This document shows, piece by piece, positions 1 to 5,488 of a stretch of DNA of 6,026 bases. Both the position numbers and the translations under genes were made by a program. Source of the DNA: Nitrososphaerota archaeon (GTDB lineage: Archaea; Thermoproteota; Nitrososphaeria; Nitrososphaerales; Nitrosopumilaceae); contig JACQFM010000100.1 in assembly GCA_016200035.1 (NCBI GenBank), positions 1-6,026 of the forward strand. The letters are read 5' to 3'. The notes beneath the pieces are model-generated. The model was given only the letters and a program-made list of their open reading frames with translations. It was not told the origin of the DNA and did not search any database. Within the stretch, counting starts at the first letter, position 1. Every line of letters starts with the position of its first letter.

Positions 1-2
1 GC

Positions 3-332
3 ATTCAGCCTCCATCGATCTCCTTACAAATAAGAAAAATAATTTTCGAGAAGTTCAATGACATGAATGGGAGATTCACAAACGATCAGATCTTTGAAAT
101 ACTAAGCAGAGAGATCGGCAAGTCCCTTACTACTGATGATATGGAACCATTTTTTAAGAATCTACACAACGATGGGCTTATCAGACCAATAGCACAAGAC
201 TTTACAACACAATGGTTCAAACTCAACGCTCCTGTAGAAAAGTTCACGTGTAATTCATGCAATCTTGAAATTTACCTAGGTAAATCAGAGGAAAGAATTT
301 GTCCCAACCCTTCCTGTAAGGCATCTATTTAG
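3..332 (+). CDS. Winged-helix protein with C-terminal zinc ribbon, 5'-truncated
   Basis: Probable DNA-binding or transcription-associated protein; the exact role is not recognised. The first available ATG is at 63 and gives 89 residues, but the frame stays open to the left edge. The residues before that Met (around IRKIIFEKFNDM) read as the first helix a winged helix needs, followed by FTNDQIFEIL, a second helix, and DMEPFFKNLHNDGLI, a recognition-like helix, then a short beta wing ending in WFKL. I therefore infer that the true start lies left of the window. Counting from Met63, the C-terminal end carries Cys63, Cys66, Cys80 and Cys85 (C-x2-C-x13-C-x4-C), a plausible zinc ribbon. No good ribosome binding site precedes ATG 63. 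Its stop codon overlaps the end of pgk on the opposite strand by 8 bases. If ATG 63 is the real start, the protein would lack its first helix. I am confident it is coding, and less so about function and start. Confidence 0.75.
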   Translation: MQPPSISLQIRKIIFEKFNDMNGRFTNDQIFEILSREIGKSLTTDDMEPFFKNLHNDGLIRPIAQDFTTQWFKLNAPVEKFTCNSCNLEIYLGKSEERICPNPSCKASI

Positions 333-1533
333 CTCGATATCGTTTGGCAGCTTCTTCCAACGATTGAATCATTGGAAGTTTTACGCCAGTTAGATATAGG
401 ACCAGAGCACCACCAGCCGTACTTATATGATGAATCTTTTCTGCCAACCCGTATCTTTTTAATGCGGCAGTAAGGTGACCACCGCTAACAATTGTAGTTG
501 CAAAGGAATTTGCGACGGCTCTGAGAAGGCTCTCAGTGCCGAACTTGAAATTATCATTTTCAAAAAATCCTGCAGGGCCACTCATAAAGACGGTTCCTGC
601 ACTATGAATTGATTTTACATAATGTTCAACTGTCTTGGGTCCAAGATCAAGAATCTGATCACCCTTGTCAAGCTCTCTTACGTCCATTTCTACTCTGGAA
701 CCGTCCCGGTCTATTGCAATGTCCACTGGCGTTGTAAAGACATCAGGATACTCGCCAATTAGAGAATGTGCTTTTGAAATAACCTCATCTTCGCTTTTTA
801 TACCAAGTGGAAATTTTACCCTTCCCTGAGCACGCATGAATACGTTTGCAATTACACCAGTGAGCAGGACTTGGTCAGCCCTGCCATTTTGAATAAGAGT
901 CTTTATCGCTTCTAGTCTGTCCATCACCTTTGAACCTCCTAGTACTACAACATGCGGACCCTTGGTAACTGTCATTATCTCATCAAGCTTACGGACCTCG
1001 CGCTCTACTAATCGTCCAGCACATGCTGGAAGCACGTGTGAAAAACCAACTATGGAGGGGTGCGATCTGTGTGAGCTTGGAAAAGAGTCTAGGACGCAAA
1101 GATCGAAGAGCTTTGCTAGTCTGGTAACCATAATAGTTTTTGCCGCATCAGCTGGCGAGAATTCGTAATTTTCTTCTGCGCAGAGTCTGAGGTTGTCAAG
1201 CAAGAGTATGTCGCCATCTTTCATCTTCTTTATCTCTCTTTGCGCTTCTGTACCAATCACATCTTCAACATAGGTTATCTGGCGATTCAAAATTTGTTCT
1301 AGGACCTTGGCATGGTTTTCCATGCCAGTATAGTCTTTGTTTCCAACTCTACCCTGATGAGAGGCTATGACTACCTTTGCCCCTAGAAGATCTTTTACGG
1401 ATTCTGCAGATTCTCTTATTCTACTAGTTTCAAGTATTTGCATGGTTTCTGGATCCATAGGCGAGTTCATATCAACACGAAGAAAGACAGTCTTCCCTGA
1501 CGTTTTAAAATCTTCAAGGGTAAGAAACCTCAC
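325..1533 (-). CDS. pgk: Phosphoglycerate kinase, archaeal type
   Basis: Cytoplasmic enzyme that interconverts 1,3-bisphosphoglycerate plus ADP with 3-phosphoglycerate plus ATP. In an autotrophic archaeon it would mostly run in the gluconeogenic direction (inference). The 402-residue length fits the family. N-domain substrate-site motifs are present: LRVDMN at 18-23 (D21, N23), SRIR with R38 and R40, SHQGR at 58-62 (H59, R62), LDNLRL with R116, and SHRSHP with R156. C-domain nucleotide-site motifs are GGSKV at 199-203 (K202), GPAGFFE at 319-325, SGGHLTA at 350-356 and STAGGA at 371-376. Several are diverged from common versions: LDNLRL for LENLRF, DSFPSSHR for DAF..AHR, STAGGA for STGGGA. The charged and basic ligand residues are kept, so it should be active. 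The start codon is GTG; no ATG lies between it and the upstream in-frame stop near 1567-1569. A weak AGGAT precedes it and a TATA-like box sits about 26 bases upstream. It overlaps the left-edge gene tail to tail. Confidence 0.96.
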   Translation of the reverse strand: MRFLTLEDFKTSGKTVFLRVDMNSPMDPETMQILETSRIRESAESVKDLLGAKVVIASHQGRVGNKDYTGMENHAKVLEQILNRQITYVEDVIGTEAQREIKKMKDGDILLLDNLRLCAEENYEFSPADAAKTIMVTRLAKLFDLCVLDSFPSSHRSHPSIVGFSHVLPACAGRLVEREVRKLDEIMTVTKGPHVVVLGGSKVMDRLEAIKTLIQNGRADQVLLTGVIANVFMRAQGRVKFPLGIKSEDEVISKAHSLIGEYPDVFTTPVDIAIDRDGSRVEMDVRELDKGDQILDLGPKTVEHYVKSIHSAGTVFMSGPAGFFENDNFKFGTESLLRAVANSFATTIVSGGHLTAALKRYGLAEKIHHISTAGGALVLYLTGVKLPMIQSLEEAAKRYRAK

Positions 1534-1554
1534 GCCGATCCTATCTTTTGGTGC

Positions 1555-1563
1555 GGTTAAAAT
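1555..1563 (-). promoter_or_regulatory. TATA-like box for pgk
   Basis: Read on the minus strand this is ATTTTAACC, centred about 26 bases ahead of the pgk GTG. That is the distance expected if transcription starts at, or within a base or two of, the start codon. It matches the spacing seen before other genes here. The assignment is from position and composition only. Confidence 0.45.
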
Positions 1564-1659
1564 CTTTTAGTTAAACAAAGATCTAGTGGGTAACAAGGTT
1601 CTAAAACGTGCTATTTATGGATTATTTTAAAGTTCTGACCAATTTGAAGATGCTGTCAT

Positions 1660-1668
1660 TTTAATATC
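1660..1668 (+). promoter_or_regulatory. TATA-like box ahead of the PAP2 gene
   Basis: TTTAATATC is centred about 29 bases before the ATG at 1693 and about 56 bases before the GTG start of the phosphatase. Transcription from it should begin near 1690, giving the phosphatase a short leader of about 30 bases that contains the mini-ORF at 1693-1719 and a ribosome binding site. This is the best TATA candidate in the interval, though the surrounding DNA is AT-rich. Confidence 0.45.
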
Positions 1669-1692
1669 AGATCAGTTAGCGTCTAGTTGTAA

Positions 1693-1719
1693 ATGAAAGC
1701 CAATCAGGGAGTTGTCTAA
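1693..1719 (+). other. Eight-codon upstream ORF abutting the PAP2 start
   Basis: ATG at 1693 opens a frame of eight codons (MKANQGVV) that ends with TAA at 1717-1719, immediately before the GTG of the phosphatase and in the same frame. The ATG lies about where a leaderless transcript from the TATA-like box at 1660-1668 would begin. It could be a small regulatory upstream ORF, the former N-terminus of the phosphatase cut off by a nonsense change with restart at GTG, or chance. The ribosome binding site for the phosphatase lies inside it, so terminating ribosomes could reinitiate directly. There is no evidence that the peptide itself is functional. Confidence 0.35.
1707..1711 (+). promoter_or_regulatory. 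Ribosome binding site deciding the GTG start of the PAP2 gene
   Basis: GGGAG includes GGAG, complementary to the CUCC core near the 3' end of archaeal 16S rRNA. It lies 8 bases before the GTG at 1720. It supports GTG as the start, in a window where most genes instead look leaderless. The codon just before the GTG is an in-frame stop, so no longer frame is possible. Confidence 0.6.
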
Positions 1720-2373
1720 GTGCATCAGTGGATTTTTGACATTCGATCAAGAAGGTTTTTTTTACTAGTACTGATCTTTGTGTTCGCCACCATACTGGTT
1801 TACACAAAAGTTACAGAACCACTAGATAATAGTATTGAAACCAGTGCTCAGTCAATTGGAGGAAACTATTACCTTGATTACGCAATGCAGATTTTTTCAG
1901 AAATAGGAAGTGTCTTTTACATGATGATATTTTGTCTTATGCTATTAATTATAAAAAAGACAAGGAGGTTGGGTCTTGTTTTGATACTAGCTGTCTTGGC
2001 GGGAACTATAGCCTCTGGATATCTAAAATTGACTCTGGACAGAGAAAGACCCAGTCTACAATTTCAGGGTACACCATTTCCAATTAAGCCCGAGCCTGAT
2101 ACATCAGTTTTCGGAATAGGCTCCTATCCATCAGGCCATGCAACTCGTGCAGCTGTTTTTGCTTTTGTGGTTGGCTTTGCCCTCTCAAGTAGATTTCCAA
2201 GGGGCTGTTATCTTCTTTGGATATTTCCAGCTGTGGTGTCTACAAGCAGGGTCTTCATATTGGAACATTTTCCGATGGATGTTGTCGGAGGAACTATTCT
2301 TGGGATAATAATTGCCGACGCAGTCTCAAAGAAACTCAAGTTGCATCTGATTTTTGGAGAATCAAAAGCCTAA
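1720..2373 (+). CDS. PAP2-superfamily membrane phosphatase
   Basis: Integral membrane phosphatase of the PAP2 (phosphatidic acid phosphatase type 2) family; members remove phosphate from lipid phosphates or pyrophosphates such as polyprenyl pyrophosphate. The complete three-part active-site signature is present. Motif 1 is K103 to R110-P111 (K-x6-RP), motif 2 is PSGH at 137-140, and motif 3 is SR at 176-177 with H183 and D187 (SR-x5-H-x3-D). H183 is the expected nucleophile of the phospho-enzyme, with H140 and D187 assisting. Hydrophobic segments at roughly 13-29, 62-79, 84-102, 143-157, 163-178 and 188-203 fit the six-helix fold. The 217-residue length is normal. The GTG start is supported by GGAG 8 bases upstream and an in-frame stop directly before it. 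A role in recycling the isoprenoid lipid carrier for glycosylation is a reasonable guess, but the substrate cannot be read from the sequence. It overlaps the next gene tail to tail by 12 bases. Confidence 0.93.
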   Translation: MHQWIFDIRSRRFFLLVLIFVFATILVYTKVTEPLDNSIETSAQSIGGNYYLDYAMQIFSEIGSVFYMMIFCLMLLIIKKTRRLGLVLILAVLAGTIASGYLKLTLDRERPSLQFQGTPFPIKPEPDTSVFGIGSYPSGHATRAAVFAFVVGFALSSRFPRGCYLLWIFPAVVSTSRVFILEHFPMDVVGGTILGIIIADAVSKKLKLHLIFGESKA

Positions 2374-2673
2374 TTGCTGAAAGACTTTGGAGCTTATCAA
2401 AACCATAGCGTAATGTGATTCGTCATAATGATATATCCAGTACATGACATCACGCTCCTGTTTTGTCTTTCTCAATTCGTAGTTGAGCTCACTGATTATC
2501 AAGAAGCCAATCTTTTTTGCAATATCTTTGTCCTTTGTAATCAAAACCCTAAATGCGCTCCTTTGTGTTGCAAATCCTAGCTTAACCATTTCTGTGACAG
2601 CATCTGAAGCCTGACTTTCATTATTTACATGAAATATTTTAGAGACAGGAAGTTGTGACGGATGAAACTCCAT
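2362..2673 (-). CDS. Conserved-looking hypothetical protein, 103 residues
   Basis: I do not recognise this family. The protein is soluble in appearance, with no signal peptide or membrane segment. It has an N-terminal amphipathic stretch (about 17-35), a mixed strand/helix region around RVLITKDKDIAKKIGFLI (42-59), a charged segment ELRKTKQERD (65-74), and an aromatic patch MYWIYHYDESHYAM (76-89). The pattern suggests a small compact alpha/beta domain. The ATG start is supported by a TATA-like box about 25 bases upstream, consistent with a leaderless transcript; no strong ribosome binding site is seen. Its last codons overlap the phosphatase end by 12 bases, and it diverges from the H1-like gene across a 159-base spacer. 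Coding use looks normal and it is the only long frame covering this interval, so I take it as real. Confidence 0.75.
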   Translation of the reverse strand: MEFHPSQLPVSKIFHVNNESQASDAVTEMVKLGFATQRSAFRVLITKDKDIAKKIGFLIISELNYELRKTKQERDVMYWIYHYDESHYAMVLISSKVFQQLGF

Positions 2674-2694
2674 GCCGTTTTTTTAAAAATGCCC

Positions 2695-2702
2695 AATAAA
2701 TT
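2695..2702 (-). promoter_or_regulatory. TATA-like box for the 103-residue gene
   Basis: On the minus strand this reads AATTTATT, centred about 25 bases before the ATG at 2673. The position fits a leaderless archaeal promoter. An A/T run nearer the start (2680-2689) is too close to act as the TATA box. Confidence 0.4.
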
Positions 2703-2741
2703 CTACGATGTTTTGAGCACCTCCCTTTTGAAAATTTACTA

Positions 2742-2783
2742 AAAAGTTACAAAAGATGTCAAAAATATTAACTTTTATGTCAA
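2742..2783. repeat. Inverted and direct repeats between divergent promoters, possible operator
   Basis: AAAAGTTA at 2742-2749 is mirrored by TAACTTTT at 2769-2776, a perfect 8-base inverted pair. In addition ATGTCAA occurs at 2756-2762 and again at 2777-2783, exactly 21 bases apart, or two turns of the helix. The block lies between the TATA-like boxes of the 103-residue gene and the H1-like gene, where a regulator could control both. The region is A/T-rich, so some of this could be chance. Confidence 0.35.
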
Positions 2784-2800
2784 TTAGTAATCATAACAAA

Positions 2801-2810
2801 AACTTAATCG
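2801..2810 (+). promoter_or_regulatory. TATA-like box for the H1-like gene
   Basis: AACTTAATCG is centred about 27 bases before the ATG at 2833. It shares the CTTAAT core with the boxes ahead of the genes starting at 3778 and 5757, which supports a common leaderless promoter layout. A second A/T stretch at 2771-2779 is a weaker alternative that would give a longer leader. Confidence 0.45.
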
Positions 2811-2832
2811 AGTACAAAATCTCTAAAAACCC

Positions 2833-3732
2833 ATGCCATCCCTTAAAAATCTAGTATCATCTTATAAAAATAAGAAATTAGAGGCCATAAGACGAAGAAG
2901 ACAAAGCCAAAGAAAGCTAGAATCAGCTCTTTCACTAAAAAGAAGGTCATCCTCTGGACTTTCCTCTCTTGAAAAAAGAAAAGAAGCAGCTATCAGAAAA
3001 AGGAATGAAATATCAAGACTGCTAAGTCAATTCTTGGCGCAACAAGATAGCATAAAGAGGTTGAATATTGCTGCAGAAGATCGGTTAAAACAAGAGCAAG
3101 AAGCAAAAGATCGAGTTCAACAAGAAATCGAGTTTGCCAACTCACCAGAGGAGAAGACGCGTACCTTGGAACGACTTAAAATCATTGATGAGAAAATTGG
3201 TGAACTAAATTCTGCGATAAAACAAAGAAATGCGACAGAACAAAGATTGTCTAAATTAATAGCAGACAATACTAAAAGCAAATCAAAGATCGAGACTCAA
3301 ATTAGGCAACTCACAGGTTCAAAACCATCGCTTTTGGACCAGCTCAAATCTAGTGAGAAGGCAGAGGAACGGCTGCGCCCTGAAGTTAAATCAAGACAAG
3401 GAAAAGAAATCCAAGCTGGCCGCATTTTAAGTATAGCTCAGCAGAGACTAGAACTTTTAAGAGCTAAAAGACGAAAACAAAGGCGCAAAGCCAAGAAAAA
3501 ACCAAAGAGGAAAATTATCAAATCAAAGCGCAAAGCAAAGCAGCGAAGAAAAAGACCCGCAAGAAAAACAAGAATAGGAAAGGCAAGAAGAACACGGACA
3601 AGAACAAGAAAGGCAAGAAAAACAAAAACGAGAACAAGAAAGGTAAGAAAAACAAAGACCAGAACAAGAAAAAGGAAATTAAGACTAAAACGCAAGGTAA
3701 GAAGAAAAGCTCGAAAGGGAAAAAGAAGATAG
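2833..3732 (+). CDS. Coiled-coil protein with histone H1-like Lys/Arg-rich tail
   Basis: No known archaeal family is recognised. Residues 1-209 are hydrophilic and strongly helical in character, rich in K, R, E, Q and L with few helix breakers, and should form one or more coiled coils (clear from about 45 to 160). From residue 210 to the end (90 residues) there is no acidic and no aromatic residue, and 59 of 90 are Lys or Arg. This tail contains three tandem ten-residue units at 250-279 (KARRTRTRTR, KARKTKTRTR, KVRKTKTRTR). Such tails neutralise nucleic acid, as in eukaryotic histone H1 tails or bacterial H1-like proteins, so DNA or RNA binding and nucleoid compaction is the natural inference; ribosome or RNA association is an alternative. 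No signal peptide or membrane segment is seen. The ATG has a TATA-like box about 27 bases upstream. The gene stands alone, with the next promoter beginning only 10 bases after its stop. The reading frame is credible because the front half shows normal amino-acid variety. Confidence 0.85.
   Translation: MPSLKNLVSSYKNKKLEAIRRRRQSQRKLESALSLKRRSSSGLSSLEKRKEAAIRKRNEISRLLSQFLAQQDSIKRLNIAAEDRLKQEQEAKDRVQQEIEFANSPEEKTRTLERLKIIDEKIGELNSAIKQRNATEQRLSKLIADNTKSKSKIETQIRQLTGSKPSLLDQLKSSEKAEERLRPEVKSRQGKEIQAGRILSIAQQRLELLRAKRRKQRRKAKKKPKRKIIKSKRKAKQRRKRPARKTRIGKARRTRTRTRKARKTKTRTRKVRKTKTRTRKRKLRLKRKVRRKARKGKRR
3580..3669 (+). repeat. Three 30-base in-frame tandem repeats in the basic tail
   Basis: Units at 3580-3609, 3610-3639 and 3640-3669 are near-identical and encode ten residues each. 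The unit begins AAGGCAAGAA (AAGGTAAGAA in the third) and ends AGAACAAGA. Differences are mostly synonymous or Lys/Arg swaps, as expected if the array grew by duplication and is kept for charge. The strand is almost pure purine plus C, so the opposite strand shows spurious long Leu/Phe frames. Confidence 0.85.
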
Positions 3733-3742
3733 AAATTCTACG

Positions 3743-3754
3743 CTTAATTAATAT
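3743..3754 (+). promoter_or_regulatory. TATA-like box for the PAC2 gene pair
   Basis: CTTAATTAATAT begins 35 bases and is centred about 29 bases ahead of the ATG at 3778. No ribosome binding site is seen between it and the start, fitting a leaderless transcript. It begins only 10 bases after the stop of the H1-like gene, so the PAC2 and membrane-protein pair likely has its own promoter rather than depending on read-through. Confidence 0.5.
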
Positions 3755-3777
3755 TTGAATGAACATTCTTCCTAGGC

Positions 3778-4554
3778 ATGTCGTTTCAACCAAAAATTAC
3801 TACTGAAATTTATGAAATGCCAAAGCTCAAAAATCCACATCTTATCTGCGGGCTTCCAGGTAGCGGATATGTAGGTAAGCTTGCAGTTGATTATCTAATA
3901 GAGGAACTTAAGGGAGTAGCCTTTGCAAACATATTCTCTTCGTCGTTTCCGCCACAAGTCATGATATTGCCAGATGGAACCGTCGATCAGATGAAGAGCA
4001 CCTTATATTATTGTAGAAACATGCCAAATGACATTGTCTTTCTTACAGGAGATGCTCAACCAGTCACACCAGAAAGTGAATATGCGATGGCTGAGGAAAT
4101 TGTCGGTCTTTGTAAAAAGCTTGATGTTACGACTATCTACACTCTTGCGGCTTACATAACAGGCTCTTTTTCAAAAAATCCCAAAGTATACGGAACAAGC
4201 ACCTCAATTGAGGTTGTCAAGCAATTTGCAAAACAAGACATCTATACAATGAATGCAGGCAGCATTACAGGCATGAATGGTCTGATAATAGGAGCTGGAA
4301 AAGCAAAGGGAATCACTGGTATTTGTCTACTCGGCGAAACATCAGGCTACGTCGTTGATGCAAAGGCATCAAAGGCTATTCTGGAAATTTTATCAAAGAT
4401 GTTAGGAATCAAGATTAACATGGCAACTCTTAGCAAAAGGGCAGAAGATACAGAGCACCTGATAAAAACAATCGAAGAGCAGATGGGACAAAGACCTACA
4501 GGAGAACCACTTCCTTTGCAGCAGCAGGACAAAAAACTGGGATACATAAGCTAG
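3778..4554 (+). CDS. PAC2-family protein (archaeal proteasome assembly chaperone homologue)
   Basis: Member of the PAC2 family, which includes eukaryotic proteasome assembly chaperone 2 and archaeal homologues such as PbaA and PbaB of Pyrococcus, shown to relate to 20S proteasome assembly. The glycine-rich GLPGSGYVGKLA motif is at 25-36, GDAQP at 91-95, and the conserved C-terminal core runs from 161 to about 201 with GMNGLIIGAGKAKGITGICL (165-184) and GETSGYVVDAKA (186-197). The length of 258 residues is usual. The last 40 residues are polar and probably flexible. Proteasome activators often end in hydrophobic-Tyr-any; here the end is GYIS, with Tyr third from the end, so the canonical motif is not met. 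No membrane segment. A promoter-like box at 3743-3754 suggests leaderless transcription. The membrane protein gene starts two bases after its stop, so they should be co-transcribed. Chaperone activity on the proteasome is inferred from family membership only. Confidence 0.9.
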   Translation: MSFQPKITTEIYEMPKLKNPHLICGLPGSGYVGKLAVDYLIEELKGVAFANIFSSSFPPQVMILPDGTVDQMKSTLYYCRNMPNDIVFLTGDAQPVTPESEYAMAEEIVGLCKKLDVTTIYTLAAYITGSFSKNPKVYGTSTSIEVVKQFAKQDIYTMNAGSITGMNGLIIGAGKAKGITGICLLGETSGYVVDAKASKAILEILSKMLGIKINMATLSKRAEDTEHLIKTIEEQMGQRPTGEPLPLQQQDKKLGYIS

Positions 4555-4556
4555 AT

Positions 4557-5162
4557 ATGATCAAACGCGGTTATCTAATTCTCATAATTGGAGCGGTACT
4601 TATAGGATCATCTTTTGTTATTGCGTTTTCGATACTACCCGACGTTCAATCTTCAATAGAATCAGGTAAATTCCTTCCTTCATTAGAAAGCATGTTTGAT
4701 TCTGTCTCTGAAAAAACCCAGATACTGCCAGGTGATTCTTACTCTTTTCCTTACACAAGTAAAACATCACAAGTAGGTCTGATGTGGGGACTCAAAATAA
4801 TGGATTATGAGCAGATGGACAGGATTTCAGTATCTATATCCAACATCTTTGGAGATGATTTAGGCAAGTTCGAATCAAGCGATTCGGTCTTAATTGAGAC
4901 ATTTAAGATTCCTAAGGTTGATACCTACAATTTCAATGTCTTAAACGAAGGCAAAAGGCCAATCTCCGTAATTATGATGTTTACTGAAAACCCAGAACAT
5001 TCTGAGACTATGGCAAATCAGAACTTGCCATTTTTTAAGAATCTAATTCCACTGGCAGTCTCTGGCTTCCTTTTGATAATAGGTATTATAGTGTTGTTTG
5101 TAGGAACTATCCTAAGCATACTAGATTGGAGAAAGGGAAAAAATCAATCCAGATACATTTAG
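4557..5162 (+). CDS. Two-helix membrane protein with outward beta-rich domain
   Basis: Function not recognised. The 201-residue protein has a transmembrane helix at about 6-27, an extracytoplasmic domain at about 30-160, a second transmembrane helix at about 163-188, and a short basic tail (DWRKGKNQSRYI). MIKR at the N-terminus and the basic C-tail put both ends in the cytoplasm. The middle part has alternating hydrophobic and polar residues with turns, for example ISVSISNIF and DTYNFNVLNEGKRPISVIMMF at about 90-98 and 122-142. This resembles a beta-sandwich such as GOLD/emp24-type or other membrane-flanked archaeal domains (inference from pattern). The start ATG lies two bases after the PAC2 stop, so translation is probably coupled and the two proteins may work together. 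The last three residues are R-Y-I, with Tyr next to last; this is only partly like the proteasome-docking signature because Arg replaces the hydrophobic residue. The stop overlaps the SSB gene by 4 bases. Confidence 0.82.
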   Translation: MIKRGYLILIIGAVLIGSSFVIAFSILPDVQSSIESGKFLPSLESMFDSVSEKTQILPGDSYSFPYTSKTSQVGLMWGLKIMDYEQMDRISVSISNIFGDDLGKFESSDSVLIETFKIPKVDTYNFNVLNEGKRPISVIMMFTENPEHSETMANQNLPFFKNLIPLAVSGFLLIIGIIVLFVGTILSILDWRKGKNQSRYI

Positions 5163-5458
5163 AACTCGATTATGTTCAGCTTTCCGTATTTACCAACATT
5201 AAGGGAGTTTTCGCCCTTGAAGCTGTTTATGTAACCATTTTCAATTGTTACTTTCGAGCCTGACTTTACCATCTTAATCTGTGCATCCCACAGTGTAAGT
5301 TTGATTTGACCTGTATCGTCCTTCAAAATTGCATCGGCTACTTGTGCTTGTCCCCCCGCTCTCAGATTTACAGTTCTTGGTTCACCGATACTATCTATGG
5401 TGCCTTCTACGGTGTCAAGTCTTGTCATCCCACTTCTTAGCTGGCTAATTGTTGTCAT
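5159..5458 (-). CDS. ssb: Single-stranded DNA-binding OB-fold protein, crenarchaeal SSB-like, without tail
   Basis: A 99-residue single OB domain that should bind single-stranded DNA during replication and repair. It lines up by eye with the OB domain of Sulfolobus SSB, sharing LRSGM near the start, DDTGQIKLTLWD (47-58), VTIENGY.NSFKG (70-82) and a SLNVG strand (85-89). The DNA-stacking aromatics of the Sulfolobus protein (W56, W75, F79, recalled) appear here as W57, Y76 and F80. The long Gly/Arg and acidic C-terminal tail of Sulfolobus SSB is absent; the chain ends just after the last strand (KLNIIEF). A longer frame from GTG at 5501-5503 is possible, but I choose ATG 5456-5458 because MTTISQLRSGM matches the family start and a TATA-like box lies about 26 bases upstream of it, inside the longer frame. 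It could act as a general SSB or as a small partner of an RPA. Its stop overlaps the neighbouring membrane-protein gene by 4 bases. Confidence 0.88.
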   Translation of the reverse strand: MTTISQLRSGMTRLDTVEGTIDSIGEPRTVNLRAGGQAQVADAILKDDTGQIKLTLWDAQIKMVKSGSKVTIENGYINSFKGENSLNVGKYGKLNIIEF

Positions 5459-5477
5459 CAGCCAAATTTTTCGTAGA

Positions 5478-5488
5478 CAAATAATAAG
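5478..5488 (-). promoter_or_regulatory. TATA-like box for the SSB gene
   Basis: Minus strand CTTATTATTTG is centred about 25 bases before the ATG at 5458, the spacing for a leaderless start. It lies downstream of the alternative GTG at 5503, so a transcript from it could not encode the longer form. This is the main argument for the shorter protein. Confidence 0.55.

Noticed and set aside
962..1570. Open frames on the plus strand within pgk (962-1168 and 1367-1570)
   Set aside because: They lie opposite strongly conserved kinase motifs and have no recognisable protein character.
1564..1690. A separate small gene in the pgk/PAP2 spacer
   Set aside because: Apart from the eight-codon ORF at 1693, nothing with a start codon and protein-like content was seen; the A/T-rich DNA is best explained as two divergent promoters.
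2217..2408. Plus-strand frame overlapping the end of the phosphatase
   Set aside because: It runs through the conserved SR-H-D motif region in another frame and is a shadow.
3438..3793. Two long open frames on the minus strand (85 and 91 residues), Leu/Phe-rich
   Set aside because: They are shadows of the purine-rich Lys/Arg tail; the opposite strand has few stop codons because of composition. The residues are monotonous and there is no promoter-like box with the right spacing.
4347..4547. Minus-strand frame opposite the PAC2 gene
   Set aside because: Overlaps the conserved PAC2 core; composition is that of an antisense shadow.
4543..4554. Hydrophobic-Tyr-any proteasome-docking motif at the PAC2 C-terminus
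   Set aside because: Tyr is third from the end (GYIS), not second, so the canonical motif is not present; kept only as a remark.
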